Assembly: GCF_024807945.1 (NCBI RefSeq)
Contig: NZ_JANUFD010000020.1
Span: 92,711-156,710, forward strand
Direction of reading: 5' to 3'
DNA length: 64,000 nt
Source: Pseudomonas sp. JUb42
Lineage (GTDB): Bacteria; Pseudomonadota; Gammaproteobacteria; Pseudomonadales; Pseudomonadaceae
The position numbers and the translations under genes are program-made. Below are positions 44,894-55,182 of the stretch, one piece after another. The notes beneath the pieces are model-generated. The model did not search any database and was not told where the DNA came from. It was given only the letters and a program-made list of their open reading frames with translations. Position 1 is the first letter of the stretch. Every line of letters begins with the position of its first letter.

Positions 44894-45330
44894 AGTTTAC
44901 GTTCCGCACAGATGATTTCTGCGGAGCATACAGGTTTGCCGTCGACCGAGGCCTGGCATTCAAACTTCCAGATCTGGCGCTTGCAGCTGATGAATTTGGC
45001 TTCAAGGATCAACTGGTCGCCCGGCGTTACAGGCTGGCGGAAGCGCAGCTTGTCGGAACCGACAAAGTAATAAAGGGTGCCATCAGCCGGTTTCACGTCG
45101 AGCATTTTGAAACCGAGAATACCGGCAGCCTGGGCCATCGCTTCGATGATCAGGACACCCGGCATGATCGGGTGCTGAGGGAAGTGGCCGTTGAAGAAAG
45201 GCTCGTTGATGCTGACATTCTTGTAGGCACGAATGCTTTTGCTCTCGACATCCAGCTCCACCACACGGTCCACAAGCAGGAACGGGTAGCGATGAGGCAG
45301 GTATTCGCGAATTTCTGTGATGTCCATCAT
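44890..45330 (-). CDS. fabZ: 3-hydroxyacyl-ACP dehydratase FabZ
   Basis: A 146-residue hot-dog-fold dehydratase of fatty acid elongation. LPHRYPFLLVDRV, then the catalytic His in NGHFPQHPIMPGVLIIEAMA. The start at 45330 (MMDITEIREYL) gives the usual Pseudomonas protein; the frame extends upstream without similarity. It shares substrate acyl-ACP with lpxA/lpxD, hence the linked operon. Confidence 0.97.
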   Translation of the reverse strand: MMDITEIREYLPHRYPFLLVDRVVELDVESKSIRAYKNVSINEPFFNGHFPQHPIMPGVLIIEAMAQAAGILGFKMLDVKPADGTLYYFVGSDKLRFRQPVTPGDQLILEAKFISCKRQIWKFECQASVDGKPVCSAEIICAERKL

Positions 45331-45441
45331 TTCGAGGGGAAGCCTGTAGTAAAGATTGGGAGTGCGCGACGGACGCGCAGCATTCCTCTGCATATCAAGG
45401 ACGTCGCTTATCGACTGATCGCACCTGATATGAAAAAAGTA

Positions 45442-46497
45442 TCAGCCATCTGATGAAGCTTGGGCGCCTGAGGTCACTGTCTCGACAATCTTTTCCAGTT
45501 TCTGCAGGCGTCGTGCTGTTTCATCCAGTTTACGGATGCGTGCAGCACTTTTACGCCACTCGGCCGCTGGTTGCATCGCCGTACCCGAGGAATAGGCCCC
45601 TGGTTCGGTAATGGAATGCGTGACCATGGTCATGCCGGTGATGAAAACGTTGTCGCAGATCTCGATATGCCCGACCAGCCCGACGCCGCCTGCGAGCATG
45701 CAGTGCTTGCCGATCTTGCTGCTGCCGGAAATACCGACACAGGCCGCCATGGCCGTGTGATCGCCGATCTGTACGTTGTGAGCGATCTGGATCTGGTTGT
45801 CGAGCTTCACGCCATTGCCGATGCGGGTATCAGCCAGTGCGCCACGGTCGATGGCGGTGTTCACGCCAATCTCCACGTCATCGCCAATCAATACACCGCC
45901 GATCTGCGCGATTTTCTGCCAAATGCCTTTCTCGTTGGCGAAACCGAAGCCCTCGCCGCCCAGCACCGCACCGGACTGAATCACTACGCGCTCACCGATA
46001 CGCACATCGTGGTAGAGGGTCACACGCGGGGCCAACCAGCCACCGGCACCGATTTCACAGCGGGCGCCGATAAAGCAGTGGGCACCGATGGTCACCCCGG
46101 CCGCAATCTGCGCGCCGCTTTCGATCACGGCAAAGGCACCGACACTGGCCATTGGATCAACCTGGGCATCAGCCGCGATCACTGCCGTCGGATGCACACC
46201 GGGGGCGGCCTTGGGCTTGGGATCGAACAGATGGGAAATCCGCGCGTAGGCCAGATACGGGTCCGGCACAAGCAGCGCATCCCCGGCAAAACCTTCGGCG
46301 TCAGCAGGCTTGAGCAAGACGGCTGAGGCATGGGTTTCGGCGAGGAATTTGCGGTACTGCGGATTGGCCAGGAAGCTGACTTGACCCGGGCCGGCCTCTT
46401 GCAGAGTCGCCAGCCCAGTGATGCCCCTGTCCGCAGCGCCACGGAGAGTGGCGCCGAGGAACTCGGCCAATTGGCCGAGCTTGATGGTTGCGCTCAT
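45442..46497 (-). CDS. lpxD: UDP-3-O-(3-hydroxyacyl)glucosamine N-acyltransferase
   Basis: A 351-residue acyltransferase adding the N-linked acyl chain in lipid A synthesis. The N-terminal uridine-binding domain includes FLANPQYRKFL, and a long beta-helix of hexapeptide repeats has the catalytic His in QIAHNVQIGDHTAMAACVG. A C-terminal helix closes it. It starts 2 bases after skp. Confidence 0.97.
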   Translation of the reverse strand: MSATIKLGQLAEFLGATLRGAADRGITGLATLQEAGPGQVSFLANPQYRKFLAETHASAVLLKPADAEGFAGDALLVPDPYLAYARISHLFDPKPKAAPGVHPTAVIAADAQVDPMASVGAFAVIESGAQIAAGVTIGAHCFIGARCEIGAGGWLAPRVTLYHDVRIGERVVIQSGAVLGGEGFGFANEKGIWQKIAQIGGVLIGDDVEIGVNTAIDRGALADTRIGNGVKLDNQIQIAHNVQIGDHTAMAACVGISGSSKIGKHCMLAGGVGLVGHIEICDNVFITGMTMVTHSITEPGAYSSGTAMQPAAEWRKSAARIRKLDETARRLQKLEKIVETVTSGAQASSDG

Positions 46498-46499
46498 GA

Positions 46500-47003
46500 T
46501 TACTTCAGCTGGTTCATGCGCTCGATGACCTGGCGGGTCACGTCATACTGAGGCTTGACGTCGATCACCGCACCACGCTCGAACACCAGGTCATAGGCGC
46601 CTTTCTTGATAACTTCTTCTACTGCCTGGTCCAGCTTGGGCTTGAGTTGCTTGAGCATTTCGCGGTCAGCAACAGCTTTGGCTTCGTTCAGCTCCTTGGA
46701 CTGGAACTGGAAGTCGCGGGCCTTTTGCTTGAATTCAAGCTCCAGACGCTCACGCTCAGGCTGGGCCATCTTGTCGCCACCGGCAACCAGACGATCCTGA
46801 ATGCCCTTGGCGCTGCTTTCCAGGGTTTTGAGCTTGTTCAGTTGCGGGCCGAACTTCTTCTCGGCGTCCACGGCGTAGGCCTTGGCTGCGTCGGATTCAA
46901 GCAAAGCCATCTGATAGTTCAGTACCGCGATTTTCATGTCGGCAAAAGCCGGGGTCGCTGCCAGAACAGTTGCCAGCAGTACCAATTGAGTCAACTTACG
47001 CAC
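46500..47003 (-). CDS. skp: Periplasmic chaperone Skp/OmpH
   Basis: A 167-residue chaperone for unfolded outer-membrane proteins. The signal peptide is residues 1-21 (cleaved after AFA) and the mature part is mostly coiled-coil tentacle helices (FKQKARDFQFQSKELNEAKA). It lies 44 bases downstream of bamA, whose product inserts the same clients. Confidence 0.96.
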   Translation of the reverse strand: MRKLTQLVLLATVLAATPAFADMKIAVLNYQMALLESDAAKAYAVDAEKKFGPQLNKLKTLESSAKGIQDRLVAGGDKMAQPERERLELEFKQKARDFQFQSKELNEAKAVADREMLKQLKPKLDQAVEEVIKKGAYDLVFERGAVIDVKPQYDVTRQVIERMNQLK

Positions 47004-47047
47004 AATACAACTCCTACGGAATTCGTTGTCATTATCAGGTCAGACAC

Positions 47048-49426
47048 TTAGAACGTCTGGCCCAGGGAGAATTGGAAAATCTGGGTTTCGGCATCGCTGT
47101 CCGGCTTCTTCACAGGCATGGCCAGAGCGAAGCTCAACGGACCGAGCGCAGTGATCCAGGTCACGCCTACACCCACGGAACTGGCCAGGCCGGAGAGGTC
47201 AACGTTGCTGCACTTGACCTTCTCGCCGGTGCCGGTTCGGATGGAGGTACTGCAGTTACTGTCGAAGACGTTACCCACGTCCCAGAACAAAGAAGTACGC
47301 AGCGAACGCTGATCCTTGATGAACGGCAGCGGGAACATGACTTCTACACCACCCTGCACCAGGACGTTACCGCCGAACGGCAGCGGATCCTGATCCGGGT
47401 CGGCAAGAGTGCCTCGAGCAGCGTTGGCCTGGCTAGGCGTACTGCGTGGACCCAGGGTACTGTCCTTGAAACCACGAACCGAGTTGAAGCCACCGGCATA
47501 GTAGTTCTCGTAGAACGGCAGGCCCGACGTGGAACCATAACCGTCGCCATAACCCAGCTCGGTGTGCAGACGCAGGGTGTAGTCAGAGGTAATCGGGTGG
47601 AAGTACTGGGCGCGGTAGTCCAGCTTGTAGAAATACAGGTCGCTACCCGGAATCGTGGTTTCCAGCACCAGGCTTTGCGAATGACCACGAGTCGGCAGCG
47701 TCCCCTTGTTCAGGGTTGACTCGGACCAGCCGGCCGAAGCCTTGAAGTTGGTGTAATCCTTACCTTCCTTCTCTACGAAGTCGAAGATCTCTTCAACGGT
47801 GTAGGTACCGGTCTTGATCTGGTCGTGCTGTACGGTCAGGCCGAAGTTCAGACGCGAGGTTTCGTTGATCGGGTAGCCAAGGCTGACACCGGCACCGTAG
47901 CTGTCGACCGCATAGCTCGCAACGTCAACGTCGAGGTCTTTATAGTCGGTGGTGCGATAGAAGGCGTTATAGCCCAGGCTCACGCCATCCGGAGTGAAGT
48001 ACGGATCGACATAGCTGAAGTTATAACGGCTCTGGTATTCGCTGCGGGTCAAACCGATGCTGACCTTGTTCCCGGTACCGAGGAAGTTGTTCTGGCTGAT
48101 CGAACCACCGAGGATCAGGCCCGCACTCTGGGCGAAACCGACGCTGGCAGTGATCGAACCGGATGCCTGCTCTTCAACCGCGTAGTTGACGTCAACCTGG
48201 TCGTCAGTACCCGGAACAGCCGGAGTTTCAACCTTCACTTCCTTGAAGAAGCCCAGACGGTCAAGACGGGTCTTGGACTGGTCGATCAGGTAGGTCGAAG
48301 CCCAGCCACCTTCCATCTGACGCATTTCACGACGCAGTACGTCGTCCGCAGTCTTGGTGTTGCCACGGAAGTTGATGCGGTTGACGTAGGCACGCTTGCC
48401 CGGATCGACACCGAAAGTGATATCAACCGTGTGGTCTTCATCATGTGGAGTCGGCACGCCGTTGACGTTGGCGAAGGTATAGCCTTCGTTACCCAGACGA
48501 CGGGTGATCAGCTCAGAGGTAGTGGTCATCAGCTTGCGCGAGAACACCTGGCCCGGCTTGACCAGCAGCAGGGACTTGACCTGATCTTCCGGCACTTTCA
48601 GGTCGCCGCTCAGGGCAACCGACTTGACGGTGTATTTCTCGCCTTCGTTGACGTTGACCGTGATGAACACGCTCTTCTTGTCCGGCGAAATCGAAACCTG
48701 GGTCGAGGCGATATCCATATTGATATAGCCGCGATCAAGGTAGTACGAACGCAGACGTTCCAGGTCACCGGAGAGTTTTTCCCGGGCGTACTTGTCGTCG
48801 TTCTTGAAGAAGGAAAGCCAGTTGGTGGTCTTGAGCTCGAACAGACCAATCAGGTCTTCATCCGGGAACACCGAGTTACCCACCACGTTGATGTGCTGGA
48901 TAGCGGCAACGGTGCCTTCGTTGATGTCGATCTTCAGGCCTACACGGTTACGCGGCTGCGGTACGACTTCGGCCTTCACCTCGGCCGAATAACGACCCTG
49001 CGCCACATACTGGCGTTGCAGTTCGTTACGCACACCTTCGAGGGTCGCGCGCTGGAAGATCTCGCCTTCGGCGAGGCCCGACGACTTCAGACCTTTCATC
49101 AGGTCTTCTGTGGAGATTGCCTTGTTACCGTCGATTTCAATGCTCGAAACCGAAGGTCGTTCGACCACGGTGATAACGAGGACATTGCCATCGCGGCCGA
49201 GCTGGATATCTTGAAAGAACCCGGTTTTAAACAGCGCACGAGTGGCCTCGACCAGACGACTATCATCCGCTTGCTCGCCCACGTTCAGCGGCAAGGCGCC
49301 AAAGACACTGCCGGCGGAAACCCGCTGGAGGCCATTGACCCGGATATCGGAGATAGTGAAGGACTCGGCGTGAACTTCAGCGATCATCAGTACGGCGAGA
49401 ACCGCAGTTAGCAGCAGACGTTTCAT
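47048..49426 (-). CDS. bamA: Outer membrane assembly factor BamA
   Basis: A 792-residue outer-membrane insertase. The signal peptide is residues 1-20 (cut after VHA). Five POTRA domains follow (FTISDIRVNGLQRVSAG opens the first), then a 16-stranded barrel with the family VRGF motif (NSVRGFKDSTLGPRS) and a terminal Phe (LGQTF). Start 49426 (MKRLLLTAV) is set by the signal peptide. Placed between rseP and skp, the usual envelope-biogenesis order. Confidence 0.97.
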   Translation of the reverse strand: MKRLLLTAVLAVLMIAEVHAESFTISDIRVNGLQRVSAGSVFGALPLNVGEQADDSRLVEATRALFKTGFFQDIQLGRDGNVLVITVVERPSVSSIEIDGNKAISTEDLMKGLKSSGLAEGEIFQRATLEGVRNELQRQYVAQGRYSAEVKAEVVPQPRNRVGLKIDINEGTVAAIQHINVVGNSVFPDEDLIGLFELKTTNWLSFFKNDDKYAREKLSGDLERLRSYYLDRGYINMDIASTQVSISPDKKSVFITVNVNEGEKYTVKSVALSGDLKVPEDQVKSLLLVKPGQVFSRKLMTTTSELITRRLGNEGYTFANVNGVPTPHDEDHTVDITFGVDPGKRAYVNRINFRGNTKTADDVLRREMRQMEGGWASTYLIDQSKTRLDRLGFFKEVKVETPAVPGTDDQVDVNYAVEEQASGSITASVGFAQSAGLILGGSISQNNFLGTGNKVSIGLTRSEYQSRYNFSYVDPYFTPDGVSLGYNAFYRTTDYKDLDVDVASYAVDSYGAGVSLGYPINETSRLNFGLTVQHDQIKTGTYTVEEIFDFVEKEGKDYTNFKASAGWSESTLNKGTLPTRGHSQSLVLETTIPGSDLYFYKLDYRAQYFHPITSDYTLRLHTELGYGDGYGSTSGLPFYENYYAGGFNSVRGFKDSTLGPRSTPSQANAARGTLADPDQDPLPFGGNVLVQGGVEVMFPLPFIKDQRSLRTSLFWDVGNVFDSNCSTSIRTGTGEKVKCSNVDLSGLASSVGVGVTWITALGPLSFALAMPVKKPDSDAETQIFQFSLGQTF

Positions 49427-49500
49427 GAAGTCCTTTCTTATTCCAACTGGCAATAAACAAACTGCCGCAAAATGCGGCAGGTTCGCAACACAGCGAAGCT

Positions 49501-50853
49501 TTATAGTCGGCCCAGATCGTTGACCAGTGCGAGCAACATCACGCCCACCACCAGACTGATACCAATCTGAACCCCCCAACCCTGTACTCTTTCCGAGAGC
49601 GGGCGACCACGCGCCCATTCAATCAGATAGAACAAAAGATGCCCCCCATCCAACACAGGAATAGGCAGCAGATTCAGAACCCCCAGGCTTATGCTCAGGT
49701 AAGCAAGGAAATTCAGGAAATCACCAATGCCTGACTGGGCCGAAGCGCCCGCCACTTTAGCAATGGTTATCGGTCCACTCAAGTTTTTTACCGAGAGCTC
49801 GCCGAACAACATTTTGCGCAATGAATCGAGGGTCAGCACACTCATGGTCCATGTGCGCCTGGCCCCCTCTGCCACGGCGGCCACCGGGCCATAACTGACC
49901 TCACGAAGCATCTGCGGCGGCCAGTCTACAGGCTTGACGCCAGCGCCCATATAACCTGTCGCCGCCTTGCCCTCACCGTGCACGGCCAGGGTCAGGGGCA
50001 CATCAAACTGTGCGCCGTCACGCTCTACCCGCAGCATGACCTTGGCATTGGGACGCTGACGCACCCAATCGACGATCTGTTGCCACTCATCAACCCCGTG
50101 ACCATCGAGCATCACCAGGCGGTCACCAGTTTTCAGCCCAGCAGCCTGGGCCGGGCCTTGTGGATCGAGTTCTGCGAGCACCGGCGCCAGGGCCGGACGC
50201 CATGGGCGAATACCCAGGGACTTGATCGGATCCGGCTCATCAGCCCCTTTGAGCCAGTCATTGAGTTGCAGGGTGTGCGGGGTGGGCACTGTCGAACCCT
50301 GCTCCTGCACCATCACCGCAATCGAACCGCTTTCGCCGAGACGCCGCACCAACTGCAGATTCACCGCCGCCCAACCGCTGGTCGCCTCACCGTCGACCGA
50401 GACGATTTCCTGACCCGTACTCAACCCGGCCTGCTGGGCAATACTGCCCGGCTCGACCGCACCGATCACCGGACGCACCTGCTGACTGCCCAGCATCGCC
50501 AGTACCCAGAAGAAGGCAATGGCAAGCAGGAAGTTGGCAACCGGCCCGGCGATCACGATGGCGATACGTTGATAAACCGTCTTGCGGTTGAAGGCCTGAT
50601 CGAGCAGCGCCTGAGGCACTTCACCTTCGCGCTCGTCGAGCATCTTGACGTAGCCACCCAAAGGGATGGCGGCCACTACATATTCGGTGCCCTGGCGATC
50701 ACGCCAGCGGACCAGCGGTGTGCCGAACCCGACAGAGAAACGCAACACCTTGACGCCACAACGCCGGGCCACCCAAAAGTGACCAAATTCGTGAAAGGTT
50801 ACCAGCACACCCAAAGCCACCAGGGTGCCGACAATCATATAGAGCGCGCTCAT
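49501..50853 (-). CDS. rseP: Site-2 protease RseP
   Basis: A 450-residue inner-membrane zinc protease that cuts anti-sigma factor MucA/RseA and releases the envelope-stress sigma factor AlgU. HEFGH is at residues 21-25, two PDZ domains lie between membrane segments, and the second metal ligand is in LNLLPIPVLDGGHL. Start 50853 (MSALYMIVG) fits relatives. Confidence 0.97.
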   Translation of the reverse strand: MSALYMIVGTLVALGVLVTFHEFGHFWVARRCGVKVLRFSVGFGTPLVRWRDRQGTEYVVAAIPLGGYVKMLDEREGEVPQALLDQAFNRKTVYQRIAIVIAGPVANFLLAIAFFWVLAMLGSQQVRPVIGAVEPGSIAQQAGLSTGQEIVSVDGEATSGWAAVNLQLVRRLGESGSIAVMVQEQGSTVPTPHTLQLNDWLKGADEPDPIKSLGIRPWRPALAPVLAELDPQGPAQAAGLKTGDRLVMLDGHGVDEWQQIVDWVRQRPNAKVMLRVERDGAQFDVPLTLAVHGEGKAATGYMGAGVKPVDWPPQMLREVSYGPVAAVAEGARRTWTMSVLTLDSLRKMLFGELSVKNLSGPITIAKVAGASAQSGIGDFLNFLAYLSISLGVLNLLPIPVLDGGHLLFYLIEWARGRPLSERVQGWGVQIGISLVVGVMLLALVNDLGRL

Positions 50854-50964
50854 CAACTTTCTCCGGGGCACTGATTCATGGGGGTCAGCAAGACAACAGG
50901 TAAATGGCAGAGCCCCTGCCCCACCCGACTTGCACAACAACCAGCCCAGTCACCGTCTGTTTAC

Positions 50965-52155
50965 TTACCGCCCGTGCCGGCCAAGCCATTGCTCGGCCAG
51001 CACGCGCGCTTTTGAGTCCACTTCGAATACCGTCTCCAGCTCATCCAGCGCAATGACCGACTGCTGACCGAGAACGTCCTCGATCATACTCGCGATCTCA
51101 AGATAACGGATGCGTCGATCAAGAAACGCTGCCACCGCCACCTCGTTTACCGCATTCAGAGTCGCGGGGGCACTGTCACCGGCCTCGGCCGCCTGACGCG
51201 CCAGGCGCAGGCAGGGAAAACGCCGTTCGTCGGGAGCATGGAAATCCAGTCTGGCGATACTGAACAAATCCAGCGGCGCAACCCCCGAATCAATGCGTAC
51301 AGGCCAGGCCAGAGCATTGGCGATGGGCGTGCGCATGTCCGGATTACCCAACTGGGCCAGCACCGAACCGTCGACGTAATCGACCAGGGAGTGAATCACG
51401 CTCTGGGGATGGATCACCACCTCGACCTGGGCTGGCCGCGCATCGAACAGCCAGCAGGCCTCGATCAGCTCCAGCCCCTTGTTCATCATGCTTGCCGAGT
51501 CCACCGAGATCTTGCGGCCCATCGACCACACAGGGTGGGCGCAGGCCTGTTCGGGGGTGACGTCGTGCAATTCGGCCAGCGGTGTTTCGCGAAACGGTCC
51601 GCCCGACGCGGTCAGCAGAATCCGCCGTACACCCACAGCATTCAGGCCGCGGGAATAGTCGTTCGGCATGCACTGAAAAATCGCATTGTGCTCGCTGTCG
51701 ATCGGCAGCAGCACTGCGCCATGCTGTCGCACGGCCTGCATGAACAGGCTGCCGGACATCACCAGCGACTCTTTATTGGCCAGCAACACCTTCTTGCCCG
51801 CCTCGACCGCCGCCAGCGTCGGCCGCAGCCCGGCCGCGCCGACAATGGCTGCCAGTACGGTATCGACCTGGGCGTGCCCGGCGACTTCGCAAAGGCCTTC
51901 TTCACCGACCAGGACACGGGTATCCAGGCCCGCAGCCACCAGATCATCCTGAAGCTTGCGCGCCACGTCCTGGGTCGGCACCACGGCATAACGCGGCACA
52001 TGGCGCACGCACAGGGCCAGTAACTCTTTCAGACGAGTAAAACCGGTCAGGGCGAAGACTTGATAGAGATTAGGGTGACGGGCAATAACATCCAGAGTGC
52101 TGAGGCCTACCGAACCGGTAGCCCCAAGAACCGTAATCTGTTGGGCACGACTCAC
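50965..52155 (-). CDS. dxr: 1-deoxy-D-xylulose 5-phosphate reductoisomerase
   Basis: A 396-residue NADPH enzyme committing DXP to the MEP isoprenoid pathway. NADPH-binding VLGATGSVGLSTLDV at the N-terminus, substrate loop LTASGGPFRETPL and metal residues in IDSEHNAIFQ are visible. It overlaps cdsA by 4 bases. ispD and ispF of the same pathway lie elsewhere in the window. Confidence 0.97.
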   Translation of the reverse strand: MSRAQQITVLGATGSVGLSTLDVIARHPNLYQVFALTGFTRLKELLALCVRHVPRYAVVPTQDVARKLQDDLVAAGLDTRVLVGEEGLCEVAGHAQVDTVLAAIVGAAGLRPTLAAVEAGKKVLLANKESLVMSGSLFMQAVRQHGAVLLPIDSEHNAIFQCMPNDYSRGLNAVGVRRILLTASGGPFRETPLAELHDVTPEQACAHPVWSMGRKISVDSASMMNKGLELIEACWLFDARPAQVEVVIHPQSVIHSLVDYVDGSVLAQLGNPDMRTPIANALAWPVRIDSGVAPLDLFSIARLDFHAPDERRFPCLRLARQAAEAGDSAPATLNAVNEVAVAAFLDRRIRYLEIASMIEDVLGQQSVIALDELETVFEVDSKARVLAEQWLGRHGR

Positions 52156-52967
52156 ATCGCACCCCAGTTGGCAGCCCAGAGCAACACGGCAAATACCGGA
52201 ATGGCAGCCGTCAGGCTGTCGATACGATCCAGCACACCGCCATGGCCCGGCAGCAGATTGCTGCTGTCCTTGATGCCGGACTGACGCTTGAACATGCTTT
52301 CAGTCAGGTCGCCGACAACGGAAATAAACACCACCACGGCCGCACCCAACAAACCGAACAGCAGCTCCGATGCCGACCAATGACGAAGCAGACCGACCAC
52401 CAGGGTAATCATCAGGCTTGCCACCAGACCGCCGTAGACACCCTCCCAGCTCTTGCCCGGGCTGACCTTGGGCGCCAGCTTGCGCTTGCCGAAGGCCTTG
52501 CCGGAAAAGTAGGCACCGATATCAGCGCCCCAGACCAGCACCATCACGGCGAGGATCAGCCAGTTGCCCAGAGGCCATTGTTTGATCAGGACCAGACCTT
52601 GCCAGGCCGGAAGTAGAATCAGCAGACCGATCACCAGCTTGCTGGCAACACTGGCCCAGCGCTCACTGGAGGCCGGATAGGTCAACACCAGGTAGGTCGC
52701 CGCGACCCACCAGATCATCGCCACACCCAGTACCCACGGCGCCAGGCCTGGCAACAGGTTCAGCACAAACAGCAGGACCGCCACCAGTGCGGCATAGCCC
52801 ACCCGGGCGGGCTGGGCGTTGAAACCGGCCAGACGCGCCCATTCCCAGGCACCCAGGGTGACTACAAAGCCGATAAACAAGGCAAAACCTGCGCCGGAGA
52901 GCAGGAAAAATCCGCACAGCGCGATCGGCAGCAGAATAAGTGCCGTAATGATTCGTTGTTTCAGCAT
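52152..52967 (-). CDS. cdsA: Phosphatidate cytidylyltransferase
   Basis: A 271-residue inner-membrane enzyme making CDP-diacylglycerol, precursor of all phospholipids. It has about eight membrane helices and the signature SPGKSWEGVYGG with later GDLTESMFKRQSGIKDSSNL and PGHGGVLDRIDS. It overlaps dxr (ATGA) and the uppS stop (TGATG type). Confidence 0.97.
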   Translation of the reverse strand: MLKQRIITALILLPIALCGFFLLSGAGFALFIGFVVTLGAWEWARLAGFNAQPARVGYAALVAVLLFVLNLLPGLAPWVLGVAMIWWVAATYLVLTYPASSERWASVASKLVIGLLILLPAWQGLVLIKQWPLGNWLILAVMVLVWGADIGAYFSGKAFGKRKLAPKVSPGKSWEGVYGGLVASLMITLVVGLLRHWSASELLFGLLGAAVVVFISVVGDLTESMFKRQSGIKDSSNLLPGHGGVLDRIDSLTAAIPVFAVLLWAANWGAM

Positions 52968-53722
52968 TAAGCCCGGGCTCCAGCTTCGATCTGCTCGCTC
53001 GTTTTACCGAAGCGGCGCTGACGCGAAGCGAAATCTGCCAGCGCGGCGCGCATGGCATCGTGTTTGAAGTCCGGCCAGAACAGGTCGGAGAAGTACAGCT
53101 CGGCGTAAGCCAGCTGCCATAACAGGAAATTACTGATGCGGTGTTCCCCGCCAGTACGAATGCATAAGTCCGGCAGCGGCAAATCGCCCGTTGCCAGACA
53201 GGTCTGCAGCAGCTCCGGGGAAATATCCTCGGGGCGCAAATGGCCCGCCTGAACTTCTCGCGCCAGGCGTTGAGCAGCCTGGGCGATGTCCCACTGCCCG
53301 CCATAATTGGCGGCAATCTGCAGGACAAAGCGGTTATTGCCAGCCGTAGCCTGCTCGGCCTCACGCATCGCGGCCTGAAGCTCAGGGTGAAAACGCGAGC
53401 GATCGCCGATGATACGCAAGCTGATATTGTTTTCATTCAGACGCCGGGTTTCACGGCGCAAGGCCGTGAAAAACAGCTCCATCAGCGCACCGACTTCCTC
53501 AGCCGGGCGCTGCCAGTTTTCACTGGAGAAAGCGAACAACGTCAGCACCTCGACCTTGGCCTCGGCACACACCTCTATGACCGCGCGGACAGCGTCCACG
53601 CCCGCCTTGTGCCCGGCGACACCGGGCAGCAGGCGTTTTTTCGCCCAGCGGTTATTGCCATCCATGATGATCGCTACATGACGCGGCACCGATGAAAGTG
53701 CTGTCAGCTTGGTCTTTTCCAT
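52967..53722 (-). CDS. uppS: Undecaprenyl diphosphate synthase
   Basis: A 251-residue cis-prenyltransferase making the lipid carrier for peptidoglycan and O-antigen. The catalytic Asp21 is in IIMDGNNRWAKKR; FAFSSENWQRP and RTGGEHRISNFLLWQLAYAE follow. The stop and the cdsA start share a base. Uses products of the MEP enzymes encoded nearby. Confidence 0.97.
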   Translation of the reverse strand: MEKTKLTALSSVPRHVAIIMDGNNRWAKKRLLPGVAGHKAGVDAVRAVIEVCAEAKVEVLTLFAFSSENWQRPAEEVGALMELFFTALRRETRRLNENNISLRIIGDRSRFHPELQAAMREAEQATAGNNRFVLQIAANYGGQWDIAQAAQRLAREVQAGHLRPEDISPELLQTCLATGDLPLPDLCIRTGGEHRISNFLLWQLAYAELYFSDLFWPDFKHDAMRAALADFASRQRRFGKTSEQIEAGARA

Positions 53723-53738
53723 GAAAGCTTCCCGGCCC

Positions 53739-54296
53739 TTATACGGCCATCAGGTCCGCTTCTTTCTGCTTGGTAGCCGCGTCGATATCGGCCTCTGCCT
53801 TGTCGGTCAACTTCTGGATATCGGCAGCTGCGCGACGCTCTTCGTCTTCGCTGATTTCCTTGTCCTTGACCAGCTTCTTAACGTCGCCCAGGGCATCGCG
53901 ACGAATGTTGCGCACGGCAACACGCGCATCTTCAGCAGCACTGCGCGCCTGCTTGGTGAAGCCCTTGCGGGTTTCTTCGGTCAGGGCCGGCATGGAGATC
54001 AGCAGCATTTCGCCTAGGTTGGTCGGATTGAGGTTCAGGCCTGCGCTCTGAATCGCCTTGTCGACTGCGGCGAGCATGTTGCGCTCGAAAGCCACGACCT
54101 GCAGGGTGCGAGAGTCTTTCACGGTGACGTTGGCAACGCCGCTCAACGGCGTATCAGCGCCGTAGTAAGGCACCATCACGCTGCCCAGAATGCTTGGGTG
54201 AGCCTTGCCGGTACGAATCTGGCCAAATGCATGGGCCAGGGACTCGAGGGACTTCTGCATGCGCTCCTGAGCGTCTTTCTTGATTTCGTTGATCAT
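53739..54296 (-). CDS. frr: Ribosome recycling factor
   Basis: A 185-residue tRNA-mimic protein that splits post-termination ribosomes with EF-G. The family pattern IRTGKAHPSIL and the C-terminal helical bundle (RDALGDVKKLVKDKEISEDE) are seen. Overlaps pyrH by ATGA, in the universal rpsB-tsf-pyrH-frr order. Confidence 0.98.
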   Translation of the reverse strand: MINEIKKDAQERMQKSLESLAHAFGQIRTGKAHPSILGSVMVPYYGADTPLSGVANVTVKDSRTLQVVAFERNMLAAVDKAIQSAGLNLNPTNLGEMLLISMPALTEETRKGFTKQARSAAEDARVAVRNIRRDALGDVKKLVKDKEISEDEERRAAADIQKLTDKAEADIDAATKQKEADLMAV

Positions 54297-55036
54297 TGTT
54301 GAGCTTCCTCGATCAGTGTTCCTTCAGCGCCACCATGTACGATATTCAGCAGGGCGCCGGGCTTGTTCATGTTGAAGACCCGCAGGGGCATATTATGGTC
54401 GCGGCACAGGCAGATCGCCGTCAGATCCATGACACCCAGTTTGCGATCCAGCACTTCATCGTAAGTCAGATGATCGAACTTCTCTGCATGGGGGTCTTTG
54501 AACGGGTCTGCGGTGTACACGCCATCGACCTTGGTTGCCTTGAGCACGACGTCGGCGTCGATTTCGATGGCGCGCAGGCAGGCGGCGGAGTCGGTGGTAA
54601 AAAATGGATTACCGGTACCGGCCGCGAAAATCACCACTTCCTTGGAGTTGAGGTGACGCATGGCCTTGCGACGATCGTAGTGATCGGTCACGCCCACCAT
54701 GGAGATCGCCGACATCACGATAGCCGAGATATTGGCACGCTCAAGCGCATCGCGCATCGCCAGGGCATTCATCACCGTAGCCAGCATACCCATGTGGTCG
54801 CCGGTAACGCGATCCATGCCGGCAGCACTCAGGGCTGCACCACGGAACAGGTTGCCACCGCCAATGACCAGGCCGACCTGAACGCCGATTCCTACCAACT
54901 GCCCCACTTCGAGTGCCATGCGATCCAGAACCTTGGGATCGATGCCGAACTCTTCGGACCCCATCAGGGCCTCGCCGCTCAGTTTGAGTAGAATGCGTTT
55001 ATAGCGAGCCTGATGACCACTGCCCTGCTGAGCCAT
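54293..55036 (-). CDS. pyrH: UMP kinase
   Basis: A 247-residue hexameric kinase making UDP. ILLKLSGEALMG at the N-terminus, the GGGNLFRGAALS loop and GTGNPFFTTDSAACLRAIEI are typical. AGGAGAG precedes the ATG. Separated from tsf by 206 bases with a terminator-like hairpin. Confidence 0.97.
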   Translation of the reverse strand: MAQQGSGHQARYKRILLKLSGEALMGSEEFGIDPKVLDRMALEVGQLVGIGVQVGLVIGGGNLFRGAALSAAGMDRVTGDHMGMLATVMNALAMRDALERANISAIVMSAISMVGVTDHYDRRKAMRHLNSKEVVIFAAGTGNPFFTTDSAACLRAIEIDADVVLKATKVDGVYTADPFKDPHAEKFDHLTYDEVLDRKLGVMDLTAICLCRDHNMPLRVFNMNKPGALLNIVHGGAEGTLIEEAQQ

Positions 55037-55182
55037 TGCGAATCTCTCCTGCGGCGTTTACTTGAAAAAAATCTTACAGGCTCTTTCAACCTGCGCTAAC
55101 TCTAGCCTGACGCTGCTACAGCGTCACAAAGATGTCGCCTTGTAAGCTACATCTTCAAGGAAAACAAATACTTTTCCCTTTT

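Noticed and set aside
55037..55182. Small RNA or peptide gene between pyrH and tsf
   Set aside because: No ribosome site, no clear promoter and no conserved structure beyond the tsf terminator were visible.
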